Shown here: piece after piece, positions 1 to 8,824 of the stretch
How the letters are laid out: the number at the start of each line of letters is the position of its first letter
Position numbering within the stretch: position 1 is the first letter of the stretch
Assembly (NCBI RefSeq): GCF_001421165.1
Contig: NZ_LMKB01000005.1
Coordinates: forward strand, 669,631-733,630
Direction of reading: 5' to 3'
DNA length: 64,000 bases
DNA from: Frigoribacterium sp. Leaf8
GTDB lineage: Bacteria > Actinomycetota > Actinomycetes > Actinomycetales > Microbacteriaceae
Program-made: the position numbers and the translations under genes
Notes under the pieces: model-generated
Seen by the model: only the letters and a program-made list of their open reading frames with translations
What the model was told of the DNA's origin: nothing
Databases searched by the model: none

Positions 1-373
1 CGGTCAGCTCGCCGGGCAGGGCGGACGCGGACGCCGTGGTGGTCCCGGCCGACACCCGCATGGCCAGGTCGACCGACCCCGTGTTGGTCGCGGTGAACGT
101 CCCCGCGGTCGCGCCGCCGGGGCCGAGCGCGGACGTGTCGAGGGCCTTGACGGCGCCGACCGAGAGGCCCGCCGTCCCCGAACCGACCGTGACGGCCGTC
201 GGCTTGACGGAGGAGTTCCACAGCGCGTAGGTCCCCCCGGTCGCCACGAGGGCGACGGTGACCGCGCCGGCCACGACGGCGGTCGCCGCCCACAGGGAGC
301 GCAGCGGACGGCGGGACGAGGAGGCGCGCTCGACCGAGCGGTGACGCGCGCGTCCGCGGGACGGTCCGGTCAA
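1..373 (-). CDS. TasA/SipW-type exported protein, 3' part outside window
   Basis: This open frame is missing from ATG-based calls because it starts with TTG and leaves the window at base 1. The TTG at 373 has a GGGGGTGAG ribosome site 4 nt upstream. The product has a basic N-terminus (about 30 residues), one hydrophobic segment, then GGTYALWNSS, then a beta-rich Ser/Thr/Gly region. The same arrangement (GAGTFALWNA) is in the neighbour at 527-1105, so the two are paralogues. The G-x-x-A-x-W-N context after a short hydrophobic stretch is typical of alternate signal peptides cut by SipW-type signal peptidases, and the mature parts resemble TasA-like surface or matrix proteins. The C-terminus and any sipW gene would lie to the left. 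The function is inferred from the signal only. Confidence 0.75.
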   Translation of the reverse strand, partial: MTGPSRGRARHRSVERASSSRRPLRSLWAATAVVAGAVTVALVATGGTYALWNSSVKPTAVTVGSGTAGLSVGAVKALDTSALGPGGATAGTFTATNTGSVDLAMRVSAGTTTASASALPGELT

Positions 374-448
374 CGTCTCACCCCCTGGTGGTCGATCGTG
401 CGATGCGGCGGCCCGTGGGTCCCTGGGCGGGACGGACGGACGGAAGGG

Positions 449-483
449 GGCGACCGGACCGCGTCGGGTGCGGTCCGGTCGCC
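449..483 (-). terminator. Hairpin after the 527-1105 gene
   Basis: A perfect 14-bp inverted repeat (449-462 with 470-483, loop GTCGGGT) lies 44 bases past the stop of the upstream minus-strand gene and before the partial gene at 1-373. No T-run follows, as is common in high-GC actinobacteria. It may end or attenuate transcription between the two TasA-like genes. Confidence 0.6.
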
Positions 484-526
484 GGTGGGTGACGGGGTGC
501 GGTGGCCGTCGGGCCGCCGACACCCG

Positions 527-1105
527 CTACGCGATGGCGCGCTGCTTCAGCGTGAAGGTCAGCTTGCTCAGGTCGAGCGTGCCGCCCTGGCTGGCGGCGT
601 CGGACACCGTCGAGGGCAGCTCGACGACGAAGGTCACGACGGCCGAGGTGCTGCCGGCGGAGACGGGAGCCACGACGTAGCTGCCGGCCGTGCTGCCCGC
701 GGTCACGCCCGAGGGCAGCGTCGTGCCGCCGGCGGCCGTCGACAGGACCATCGTGTTGGTCACGTACGGCTTGAGGCTGCCGGTGACCGAGGTCGCGTCG
801 TAGGTCAGGTCGGCGCGCAGGTCGTTGCCCGAGGCGGCGATGGTGATCGGCTGCGTGAACTGCAGCTTGGTGCCCGGGACGATCTTGTAGGCGGCGACCT
901 GGGCGGCCGTGAGGGCCGTGCTGCGACCGTTCGTCACGTCGGTCCAGCTGCCCGCCGACGACTGGGTGAGCGAGAGCGTGCCCGAGGCGACGCTGGCGGC
1001 GTTGACCTCTGTGCTGGCGTTCCAGAGGGCGAAGGTCCCGGCGCCGCCGAGGAGGAGGGCGATGCCGGCGGCACCGGCGACGGCACCCGTGACGAGCTTG
1101 TTCAT
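527..1105 (-). CDS. TasA/SipW-type exported protein
   Basis: This is a 192-residue protein starting MNKLVTGAVAG. One hydrophobic segment (about residues 4-27) ends in GAGTFALWNA, the signature of alternate-type signal peptides processed by SipW-like peptidases. The rest is low in Cys and rich in Ser, Thr, Val and Gly, as expected for a secreted beta-sandwich of the TasA/CotN kind. ATG at 1105 is preceded by AGGAC. The next gene downstream (1-373) has the same signal architecture, so this looks like a tandem family. The likely role is as a cell-surface or matrix component. That rests on family resemblance in the signal region and is not shown by any catalytic motif. Confidence 0.8.
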   Translation of the reverse strand: MNKLVTGAVAGAAGIALLLGGAGTFALWNASTEVNAASVASGTLSLTQSSAGSWTDVTNGRSTALTAAQVAAYKIVPGTKLQFTQPITIAASGNDLRADLTYDATSVTGSLKPYVTNTMVLSTAAGGTTLPSGVTAGSTAGSYVVAPVSAGSTSAVVTFVVELPSTVSDAASQGGTLDLSKLTFTLKQRAIA

Positions 1106-1506
1106 GTCGGTCCTGTTCCGCGCGCCGAGGCGCGCTCGAGCACCGCCGTGCGCCGTCGGTCGGGTCGACTTCGGGGTGGCGCACGGCGCTGCAGGGGCTG
1201 TCGGCTCCGGGTCGGGCGGCCGATCGGTGTCGTCGGGCGCCGGGCTCTCGAGGAGTTCGGGTTCTTCGGGCGGGCAGGCCGCGACGACAGGATCGACATT
1301 ACGCGGTCCCCCAAAGTGCCGACAGGGGATTCATGCCGATGCATGCACCCAGTTGGGGGGACAAAACGGACCGGGGCGTCTGTCGGCGACAGGGTGGACA
1401 CGTTTTTGTACCCCGAATCGCCTCTTCCGCACCCCGATCGTCGACCGTCGGCCCTGCGGGGCCCCGGGCCGGGACCGGGCGGGCCAGACCGGGTACGGTC
1501 GACAAC
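1106..1506. other. 401-bp divergent intergenic region
   Basis: No gene is visible between the minus-strand TasA-like gene and plus-strand glgE. It holds an imperfect inverted repeat, GTCCCCCAA (1306-1314) and TTGGGGGGAC (1353-1362), flanking a palindromic ATGCATGCA-like core. There is a minus-strand TAATGT hexamer (1296-1301) that could be the -10 of the 527-1105 gene, which would give a leader of roughly 185 nt. The plus-strand TACGGT box for glgE (1494-1499) is listed separately. It probably holds the control elements of both flanking units. Confidence 0.5.
1494..1499 (+). promoter_or_regulatory. -10 box of leaderless glgE
   Basis: TACGGT fits the actinobacterial TANNNT -10 pattern and lies exactly 7 nt before the GTG at 1507, so transcription should start on the start codon. 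No Shine-Dalgarno sequence precedes that GTG. The -35 region is weak. Confidence 0.5.
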
Positions 1507-3507
1507 GTGGCGACAGCATACGAACCCAGAGTCGGGCGGATCCCCATCACGGGCCTCACCCCGACGACCCCCGACCGAGTGTTCCCGACGAAGGCCTTCT
1601 CCGGCGAGGTGGTCACCTTCGGGGCGACCGTCTTCCGCGAGGGCCACGACCTGATCGGGGCCGACCTCGTCACGATCGACCCCGAGGGCGCCGAGACCCG
1701 GCACCGGATGGTCGCCGGCATCCCCGGCACCGACCGGTGGACGGCCCAGGTACAGCTCGAGGTCGAGGGCGACTGGTCCTGGCAGGTCGAGGCCTACACC
1801 GACGACTGGGCCACGTGGCTGCACGCGGCCGAGATCAAGGTGCCGGCCGGTCTCGACGTCGAGGTCACGTTCGCCCTCGGCAGTCGACTGCTGACCGAGG
1901 CCGTCGAGAACCACCCCGACACGACCCTGATCCGCGACGCGGCCAAGGCCCTCGCGAACCCCGCCCTCTCCCCCGCCTCGCGACTCCGCGTCGCCACTGA
2001 TCCGCGCCTCGCCGCGGTCCTCCTGGTGACGCCGCTCGCGAGCCTCGTCACGCGCAGCGCCCCCGAGGCGCTCCGCGTCGAACGCAGCCGCGCCGGCCTC
2101 GGCAGCTGGTACGAGTTCTTCCCCCGCAGCGAGGGCGCCCGCAAGCAGGCCGACGGCACCTGGAAGAGCGGCACGTTCCGCACCGCGGCCCGCCGCCTGC
2201 CCTCGATCGCCCGCATGGGCTTCGACGTCGTGTACATCCCGCCCGTGCACCCGATCGGGACGACCTTCCGCAAGGGCCCGAACAACACGTTGACCGCGGG
2301 GCCGAACGATCCCGGATCGCCCTACGCGATCGGTTCGCCCGACGGCGGGCACGACGCGGTGCACCCCGACCTCGGCACGGTCGCCGACTTCCGCTGGTTC
2401 GTCGACGCGGCGAAGAACGCCGGTCTCGAACTCGCGCTCGACCTGGCCCTGCAGTGCTCGCCCGACCACCCCTGGGTCACCGAGCACCCCGAGTGGTTCA
2501 CGACCCTGCCCGACGGGACGATCGCCTACGCCGAGAACCCGCCCAAGAAGTACCAGGACATCTACCCCCTGAACTTCGACAACGACTACGAGGGCGTCAG
2601 CCGCGAGGTGCTCCGCATCGTCCGTCACTGGATCGAACTCGGCGTCACGATCTTCCGGGTCGACAACCCGCACACGAAGCCCGTGCGCTTCTGGGAGTGG
2701 CTGCTGCACGAGATCCGGCAGACGAACCCCGAGGTCATCTTCCTCTCCGAGGCGTTCACGAAGCCGGCCATGATGCAGGCGTTGGCGCAGGTGGGGTTCC
2801 ACCAGTCGTACACGTACTTCACCTGGCGCAACGAGAAGTGGGAGCTCGAGGAGTACCTCGACGAGCTGTCGAAGGAGACGAGCGCCTGGCTGCGCCCGAA
2901 CTTCTTCGTCAACACGCACGACATCCTGACCCCCTACCTGCAGTTCGGCGGTCCCGCGGCCTACAAGATCCGTGCCGCTATCGCCGCGACGGCTTCGCCG
3001 ACCTGGGGCGTCTACTCGGGCTACGAGCTCTTCGAGGACGTCGCCCGCCCGGGCAGCGAAGAGAACATCGACAACGAGAAGTACGAGTACAAGCCCCGTG
3101 ACTGGGCCGCCGCCGAAGAGGCGGGGGCCTCGCTGGCGCCGTACCTGACGCAGCTCAACCGCATCCGCGCCTCCCACCCGGCCCTGCGCCAGCTGCGCAA
3201 CCTCGAGATCCACTCGAGCGACGACGAGTCGATCCTCGTGTTCTCGAAGTACCTGTCCCGTGCGCACACCCGCAGCGGACGCGCCGACGGCATCATCGTC
3301 GTCGCCAACGTCGACCCGCACTCGGCGCGCGAGACGACCGTCCACCTCGACGTCACGAAGTTCGGCCTGCAGCCCGGTGGCACCTACACCGTCCGCGACC
3401 TGATCACCGGTCAGTCGTGGACCTGGGGCGACGACAACTACGTCCGACTGGACGCCTTCGTCGAACCGGTGCACGTCCTCTCCGTCGACCTCAACCGAGC
3501 CCCGTAG
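1507..3507 (+). CDS. glgE: Alpha-1,4-glucan:maltose-1-phosphate maltosyltransferase
   Basis: This is a GH13 subfamily 3 enzyme that transfers maltosyl units from maltose 1-phosphate to the end of an alpha-1,4-glucan in the cytoplasm. It has 666 residues from GTG 1507, close to the family's usual length. An N-terminal beta domain is followed by the (beta/alpha)8 barrel and a C-terminal beta domain. The expected nucleophile is Asp386 in [10 protein letters not shown] and the acid/base is Glu415 in FLSEAF. Their 29-residue spacing matches characterised GlgE. GTG 1507 was chosen over an upstream in-frame ATG (1333) because homology begins just after it and a TANNNT box sits 7 nt upstream. glgB follows after 10 nt, so the two form an operon making branched glucan. 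No treS or maltokinase gene is in the window. Confidence 0.96.
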   Translation: MATAYEPRVGRIPITGLTPTTPDRVFPTKAFSGEVVTFGATVFREGHDLIGADLVTIDPEGAETRHRMVAGIPGTDRWTAQVQLEVEGDWSWQVEAYTDDWATWLHAAEIKVPAGLDVEVTFALGSRLLTEAVENHPDTTLIRDAAKALANPALSPASRLRVATDPRLAAVLLVTPLASLVTRSAPEALRVERSRAGLGSWYEFFPRSEGARKQADGTWKSGTFRTAARRLPSIARMGFDVVYIPPVHPIGTTFRKGPNNTLTAGPNDPGSPYAIGSPDGGHDAVHPDLGTVADFRWFVDAAKNAGLELALDLALQCSPDHPWVTEHPEWFTTLPDGTIAYAENPPKKYQDIYPLNFDNDYEGVSREVLRIVRHWIELGVTIFRVDNPHTKPVRFWEWLLHEIRQTNPEVIFLSEAFTKPAMMQALAQVGFHQSYTYFTWRNEKWELEEYLDELSKETSAWLRPNFFVNTHDILTPYLQFGGPAAYKIRAAIAATASPTWGVYSGYELFEDVARPGSEENIDNEKYEYKPRDWAAAEEAGASLAPYLTQLNRIRASHPALRQLRNLEIHSSDDESILVFSKYLSRAHTRSGRADGIIVVANVDPHSARETTVHLDVTKFGLQPGGTYTVRDLITGQSWTWGDDNYVRLDAFVEPVHVLSVDLNRAP

Positions 3508-3517
3508 GAGCGACCCG

Positions 3518-5698
3518 ATGACCACCACTCCCCCGACCGAGCCCGACACCTCCTTCGCCCTGGGCGACGACGAGGTCTTCTCGGCCGCCAACGGCACCCA
3601 CGGCCACCCGCACGCCGTCCTGGGTGCCCACCCCCGCGGCGGTCGCACCGCCGTCCGCGTCGTCCGACCGCTGGCCGACACCGTCACCGTGACCGGCGCC
3701 TCCGGGTCGTCCTTCGCCCTCGAGCACGTGGCCCACGGCCTCTGGCAGGGCGTCACGAACGAGCCCGTGGGCGCCTACACCGTCGAGGCGACCTACGAAG
3801 GAGGCGCGGCGTGGGTCTCGGACGACCCCTACCGCTTCGCCCCCACCGTCACCGAGTTCGACCTGTACCTCTTCGGAGAGGGCCGCCACGAGCAGCTCTG
3901 GAAGATGCTCGGCAGCCACGTCCGCGAGCACGAGGGCGTGACCGGCACCTCCTTCGCCGTCTGGGCGCCGCACGCCCGCGCCGTCCGCGTCAAGGGCGAC
4001 CTCAACGGCTGGGACGGCGAGCGGCACGCGATGCGCCGCCTCGACGGCAACGGCGTCTGGGAGCTCTTCGTGCCCGGCGTCACGGACGGGATCTACAAGT
4101 ACGAGGTGCTCACGCCCGACGACGTCTGGGTCGAGCGCGCCGACCCCATGGCGCGCACCTCCGAGGTGCCGCCGCTCACCGGGTCCGTCGTCACGAAGGC
4201 CGCCCACGCCTGGGCCGACGACGCCTGGATGACCGCCCGGGCCGAGAACGACGTCCACTCCGGACCGATGAGCGTGTACGAGCTGCACGTCGGCTCCTGG
4301 CGGCCGGGCCTGAACTACCGCGAACTCGCCGACCAGCTCATCGAGTACGTCGGCGAGCTCGGGTTCACCCACGTCGAGTTCATGCCGCTCGCCGAGCACC
4401 CCTTCGGCGGCTCCTGGGGCTACCAGGTCACCGGTTACTACGCCGTGACCAGCCGTTTCGGCAGCCCGGACGACCTGCGCTACCTGATCGACCGCCTGCA
4501 CCAGGCCGGGATCGGCGTCATCATGGACTGGGTGCCCGGGCACTTCCCGAAGGACGAGTGGGCCCTCGCGAAGTTCGACGGTCGCGCCGTCTACGAGCAC
4601 TCCGACCCCCGCCGCGGCGAGCAGCCCGACTGGGGCACGTTGGTCTTCAACTTCGGCGACTCGCAGGTGCGCAACTTCCTCGTCTCGAACGCGCTGTACT
4701 GGCTCGAGGAGTTCCACATCGACGGGCTGCGCGTCGACGCCGTCGCCTCGATGCTCTACCTCGACTACAGCCGCAACGAGGGCGAGTGGTTGCCGAACGA
4801 GTTCGGCGGGCGCGAGAACCTCGAGGCGATCAGCTTCTTGCAAGAGGCGAACGCGACGGCGTACAAGCGCCACCCCGGCATCGTCATGATCGCCGAAGAG
4901 AGCACGAGCTGGCCCGGCGTCACCCGCCCGACCAGCGAGGGCGGCCTGGGCTTCGGCCTCAAGTGGAACATGGGCTGGATGCACGACACCCTCGGCTACG
5001 TCGCCGAGGACCCGCTCTACCGCTCGCACCACCACGGCGAGATCACGTTCTCGTTCGTCTACGCGTTCAGCGAGAACTTCATGCTGCCGATCAGCCACGA
5101 CGAAGTCGTGCACGGCAAGGGGTCCCTGCTCAACAAGATGCCCGGCGACGAGTGGCAGAAGCTCGCCAACGTGCGGGCCTACCTCGCCTACATGTGGGGC
5201 CACCCCGGCAAGCAGCTGCTCTTCATGGGCAGCGAGTTCGGCCAGCCCGGCGAGTGGAGCGAAGAACGAGGGCTCGACTGGTGGATCCTCGACCAGCCCG
5301 CCCACCAGGGGCTCCACGGCCTGGTGGCCCGCCTCAACGAGGTCTACCGCGACGAGCCGGCTCTCTGGGCGCACGACTTCGACACCGACGGCTTCGAGTG
5401 GATCGACGGCGGTGCCGCGCAGCACAGCGTCGTGGCCTTCATGCGCAAGTCCGGCTCGGGCGAGTCGATCGCCGTCCTGGCGAACTTCTCGGGCGAACCG
5501 GTGCACATGCGCTTCGGCCTGCCCGAGGCCGGTCGCTGGGACGAGATCCTCAACACCGACGCCGAGGTCTACGGCGGTTCGGGCGTGGGCAACTTCGGCG
5601 GAGTCACCGCCACCGACGAGCCCTGGGCCGGTCGCCCCGCGGCCGCCGACGTCCAGCTGCCGCCGCTCGGGGTCGTCTGGCTCAAGCTGCGCCGCTGA
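3518..5698 (+). CDS. glgB: 1,4-alpha-glucan branching enzyme
   Basis: GlgB cuts alpha-1,4-glucan and rejoins it through alpha-1,6 links, giving branched glycogen-like polymer from the GlgE product. The 726 residues include an N-terminal extension with a first carbohydrate module, a CBM48 (about 130-220), the GH13 barrel and a C-terminal beta domain. The expected nucleophile is Asp407 in [10 protein letters not shown] and the acid/base is Glu460 in [18 protein letters not shown] is the third conserved region. The ATG is preceded by AGGAG and sits 10 nt after glgE. A strong hairpin follows, so glgE-glgB is a two-gene unit. Codon use matches its neighbours and nothing suggests transfer. Confidence 0.97.
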   Translation: MTTTPPTEPDTSFALGDDEVFSAANGTHGHPHAVLGAHPRGGRTAVRVVRPLADTVTVTGASGSSFALEHVAHGLWQGVTNEPVGAYTVEATYEGGAAWVSDDPYRFAPTVTEFDLYLFGEGRHEQLWKMLGSHVREHEGVTGTSFAVWAPHARAVRVKGDLNGWDGERHAMRRLDGNGVWELFVPGVTDGIYKYEVLTPDDVWVERADPMARTSEVPPLTGSVVTKAAHAWADDAWMTARAENDVHSGPMSVYELHVGSWRPGLNYRELADQLIEYVGELGFTHVEFMPLAEHPFGGSWGYQVTGYYAVTSRFGSPDDLRYLIDRLHQAGIGVIMDWVPGHFPKDEWALAKFDGRAVYEHSDPRRGEQPDWGTLVFNFGDSQVRNFLVSNALYWLEEFHIDGLRVDAVASMLYLDYSRNEGEWLPNEFGGRENLEAISFLQEANATAYKRHPGIVMIAEESTSWPGVTRPTSEGGLGFGLKWNMGWMHDTLGYVAEDPLYRSHHHGEITFSFVYAFSENFMLPISHDEVVHGKGSLLNKMPGDEWQKLANVRAYLAYMWGHPGKQLLFMGSEFGQPGEWSEERGLDWWILDQPAHQGLHGLVARLNEVYRDEPALWAHDFDTDGFEWIDGGAAQHSVVAFMRKSGSGESIAVLANFSGEPVHMRFGLPEAGRWDEILNTDAEVYGGSGVGNFGGVTATDEPWAGRPAAADVQLPPLGVVWLKLRR

Positions 5699-5714
5699 TC
5701 CGACGCCGACACAC

Positions 5715-5756
5715 GACGGAACCCCCGCGCCCCTTCCGGGTCGCGGGGGTTCCGTC
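5715..5756. terminator. Bidirectional terminator hairpin
   Basis: A perfect inverted repeat of 15 bp (5715-5729 with 5742-5756) lies between convergent glgB and the thioredoxin-like gene, and would serve both strands. No strong T-run is present. Confidence 0.8.
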
Positions 5757-5776
5757 ATCCGTGCAGGAGGCGCGGC

Positions 5777-6784
5777 TCAGTACAGCAGCGTCGCCAGACG
5801 ACGACGGGCGGTCGCCACCCGGGGGTCGTCCACCCCGACGATCTCGAAGTACTCGAGCAGGCGGGCCCGGGCGGCGTCACGGCCGTGGGGGTCGAGCGAC
5901 GGGAAGACGGTCAGCACGCGGTCGAAGGCGTCGTCGATGTGCCCCCCGCTGAGGTCGAGGTCGGCCACGTCGAGCTGGGCGTCGAGGTCGGTGGGGGCGG
6001 CGGCGGCCGCCGCACGGACGTCGGACAGCGACGCCCCCTGCAGCCGCTCGAGCAGTGAGACCTGGGCGAGGCCCGCCACGGCGAGCTGGTCACGAGGGTC
6101 CTGCGCGATGGCGGTCTTGTAGGCCGTGATGGCCGCGGCGTAGTCGCCCCGGTCGATCGCGTCGTAAGCGTCCTGGTGGTGCGGAGGCAGCGGTTCCGGC
6201 TCGGGCTCGACCTCGTCGGCCTCGCCCACCGGGGCGCCGTCGACGACCGCCGTGCCGGTCACGCCGTTCTGCGCGGCCAGCTCGAGCACCTGCTCGAAGA
6301 CGTCGCGGACCTGGGCCTCGGGCAGGGCCCCCACGAAGAGCTGGACGGGACGACCGCCGATCACGGCGGCGACCGCCGGGATCGACTGCGCCTGGAAGGC
6401 CTGCGTCAGCTGGGGGTTGGCGTCGACGTCGACCTTCACGAGCAGCAGGCGGCCGGCGTACTCGCCGACCAGCTTGTCGAGGACGGGCGACAGCTGCTTG
6501 CACGGGCCGCACCATTCCGCCCACAGGTCGACGATCACGGGGACGGTGTTGCTGATCTCGAGGACCTGCGTGAAGGTGGCGTCGGTCGCGTCGAGCACGA
6601 GGCCCGGCACCGCGACCTGACCGGCGGACGGGGCCGGGACGCCACCCGCGCCTCCTGCGGGCGCACCGTCGACGGGCGCCCCGGCGGACGGACCCGCCGG
6701 GGCGGGGGCCGGCGGACGGTTGACGAGCGACGAGAGGTCGACGGCGCCGCGGAGACCGGCGGGGACGGGAGGGAGGTTGGTCAT
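5777..6784 (-). CDS. Thioredoxin-domain TPR protein, CnoX/YbbN type
   Basis: The 335-residue cytoplasmic protein has a Pro/Ala-rich N-terminal tail (about 1-55), a thioredoxin fold (about 60-165) with a complete redox motif WCGPCK (Cys92, Cys95), an acidic Pro/Glu linker (about 180-200) and a C-terminal TPR-like helical region. This is the CnoX (YbbN) layout, a chaperedoxin that protects chlorine- or oxidant-stressed proteins. E. coli CnoX itself lacks the CGPC pair, so this version may keep oxidoreductase activity. The ATG overlaps the upstream stop by 4 nt (ATGA), which implies translational coupling to the membrane gene. GGAGGCGCG occurs in its linker (6647-6655) and just past its stop (5766-5774). 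Confidence 0.88.
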   Translation of the reverse strand: MTNLPPVPAGLRGAVDLSSLVNRPPAPAPAGPSAGAPVDGAPAGGAGGVPAPSAGQVAVPGLVLDATDATFTQVLEISNTVPVIVDLWAEWCGPCKQLSPVLDKLVGEYAGRLLLVKVDVDANPQLTQAFQAQSIPAVAAVIGGRPVQLFVGALPEAQVRDVFEQVLELAAQNGVTGTAVVDGAPVGEADEVEPEPEPLPPHHQDAYDAIDRGDYAAAITAYKTAIAQDPRDQLAVAGLAQVSLLERLQGASLSDVRAAAAAAPTDLDAQLDVADLDLSGGHIDDAFDRVLTVFPSLDPHGRDAARARLLEYFEIVGVDDPRVATARRRLATLLY

Positions 6785-8583
6785 GGCAGCTCCTTGGCAG
6801 AGGTGAGGGCCTGGCTGAAACCGAGCAGGACGATGGGGTCGTCGCTGCCGACGGGCGGGACGGAGAACAAGAGCTCGACGCCGTAGGTCGCCTCGATGCC
6901 CTTCGACGACTCGTCGAGCCCCAGCAGGGTCTTGACGGTGCCCTCGGGGTTGACCTTGGCACCCGTGGCCGTCGGCTTGACGGTCTCGATCTCGTTCAAC
7001 GCGACCGAGACGATGGCACCGGCGTCGTTCGTGGCGAAGGCGACGGGGGTCTCGTCGTCGGCCTGGGACGTGTAGTCGATGGACGCCGTGGTGGGCAGGG
7101 CCGCACGCTTCGCGTCCTTGTAGGCCTTGCCGATCTTCTCACGCAGCGTGTCGCCCTCGGTCTGGAACTGGGCGGCGTACTGGCTCTCGTCGCCGTTGCG
7201 AAGGATGTCGCCGTAGGCCTCGGCCAGCTGGTCGGGCTGCAGCGTGAGCAGCTTGACGTCGGGCGAGAGCCGGGCGGCGCCGATCGAGGCGGGTGCGACG
7301 GTCAACGGGGTCTGCGTCTGCAGGCTGACCGCGTACTCGACCTTGTACGGGTCGCGGGCGCTCTCTTGCTCGAGGGTGAGGGCGACGGGCGCCACGCTCG
7401 CGTCGGCGTCCTGCACGACGACGAACGCCGAGCGCGGCCACGAGTCGGCCTGCTGCGGCAGCGTCAGCGTGACGGTGCCCGTGGGGATCGCCAGGGGCGC
7501 GGCGGCGGCAGCGTCCTTGGAACGGATGGTGTAGTTCGCCTGACGCTGCTCGAGGGCCGGACCCGTGAAACGGGTGGCCGCGAGGTCGGCGTTCAGCGAT
7601 GCGTCGGCCTCGGTCGCCGTGGCCGAGATGCGTTCGACGATGCGCTTCGCCTGGGCGACGCTGATCACCGGGGGCTGCAGCGCGTTGCCCTGGTCGCCGG
7701 AGTCCGTGCCGTCGGTCGAGGTGGGCGTCGGGGTCGGCGTGGACGAGTCGGAACCCGCCGCCGGCGCCTGCTGCGGCCAGTAGTCGGCGGTGCACGCCGA
7801 CAGGGCGAGCGAGGAGACCAGCACGATCGGCGCCACGGCGGCGAACCGACGGATGCCGCGGGCACGACCGCGGCCGGGCGCCAGGGTCTCGGTGCCGGCG
7901 GCGTCGAGCGCCTTGACCGCCTTGCGACCGGCCCGACGCGACAGGCGGGGTCGCTTCCCGTCACCCGAGCGCCGACGGGGGCCACGCGTCCGGCGGTGGT
8001 GCAGGATCGCCCAGACGTACAGGCCGATGCCGATCAGCAGGACCACGAGCCCACCGACGATCAGCGGCCCGGCCAGGGGCGTCGCGGTCGAGAGCGGCCA
8101 GGTGATGCGGACGTCGGACGGGGCGGGCTGGCTGCCGTCCGAGACGATGAGGAGGGAGACGTCGTCGGGCGCGTCGAGCGAGAAGGTGAGGTCGTTGCCC
8201 GCGAACTGGTCGAACCAGAGGTCGGAGTCCGTCGGGTCGGGCACCTCGGTGGTGTCGCCGGCGACCGTGCGGCTGACGAGCCGACCGGACGCCTCGTCGT
8301 ACTCGACCTCGTTGTAGCTGGCGTCGCCGACCCACCCGAGGACGTCCGACGTGCGGCCGTAGGCGGCGAAGGCGGTGTCGCCGCCCGACACCGAGACCGT
8401 CTGACGCCCGTCGCGGCCGTGCAGCGCCGAGGCCGGGACGACCGTGACGGTCGCGTCGGAGTCGGCGGTGTCGACCTGGGACGACACGCTCGGCGGCGGT
8501 GCGAAGACGGTGCGCTGGGCGAAGCCCAACGCCACCATCACCGCCGCCAGGACGACGACGACGACTGCGACGATGAAACGCAC
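6781..8583 (-). CDS. Multi-pass membrane protein with internal lipobox
   Basis: I do not recognise a named family for this 600-residue protein. A GTG at 8583 is chosen because GGAGGGAG lies just upstream and the first membrane segment (about residues 2-20) follows at once. It then has an extracytoplasmic domain (about 30-170), a second membrane helix (about 171-192), a basic cytoplasmic loop (about 195-245) and a third hydrophobic stretch ending SSLALSAC (Cys264). Next comes a Thr/Pro/Ser linker and a domain of about 320 residues. The SLALSAC stretch is a textbook lipobox, but it sits in the middle of the chain. The gene looks like a fusion of a membrane protein and a lipoprotein. The 4-nt overlap with the CnoX-like gene suggests a joint role in envelope or redox protein quality control. 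Confidence 0.75.
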   Translation of the reverse strand: MRFIVAVVVVVLAAVMVALGFAQRTVFAPPPSVSSQVDTADSDATVTVVPASALHGRDGRQTVSVSGGDTAFAAYGRTSDVLGWVGDASYNEVEYDEASGRLVSRTVAGDTTEVPDPTDSDLWFDQFAGNDLTFSLDAPDDVSLLIVSDGSQPAPSDVRITWPLSTATPLAGPLIVGGLVVLLIGIGLYVWAILHHRRTRGPRRRSGDGKRPRLSRRAGRKAVKALDAAGTETLAPGRGRARGIRRFAAVAPIVLVSSLALSACTADYWPQQAPAAGSDSSTPTPTPTSTDGTDSGDQGNALQPPVISVAQAKRIVERISATATEADASLNADLAATRFTGPALEQRQANYTIRSKDAAAAAPLAIPTGTVTLTLPQQADSWPRSAFVVVQDADASVAPVALTLEQESARDPYKVEYAVSLQTQTPLTVAPASIGAARLSPDVKLLTLQPDQLAEAYGDILRNGDESQYAAQFQTEGDTLREKIGKAYKDAKRAALPTTASIDYTSQADDETPVAFATNDAGAIVSVALNEIETVKPTATGAKVNPEGTVKTLLGLDESSKGIEATYGVELLFSVPPVGSDDPIVLLGFSQALTSAKELP

Positions 8584-8766
8584 GTTTCTCTCCCTCCGAG
8601 CCACCATCCCGGTCGGGGCGCCAGGAACCGTCGTGGTCGACGACGGGCCTCGCACGAGCCTGGCCAGGGGGCCGGGCGCGGCAGCAGAATTTAAGACGGC
8701 TCAGCGTATCCGACGAGGCTGAGAGGCACCTAACCCGTGGATCGGGGTCCGTCGAGGGCCTCCCAC

Positions 8767-8772
8767 TAGCAT
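8767..8772 (+). promoter_or_regulatory. Candidate -10 of the coiled-coil gene
   Basis: TAGCAT lies 52 nt before the GTG at 8825. It would give a leader of about 46 nt containing the GAAGGAGA ribosome site. No good -35 is visible, so this is a weak call. Confidence 0.35.
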
Positions 8773-8824
8773 CGTGTCGCGGGCCGCGCTCCCCTGGTCC
8801 GAACCCTGCATCGAAGGAGACACC

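Noticed and set aside
1102-3756. An 884-residue minus-strand frame opposite glgE
   Set aside because: It is an antisense shadow of glgE with low-complexity composition and no recognisable motif.
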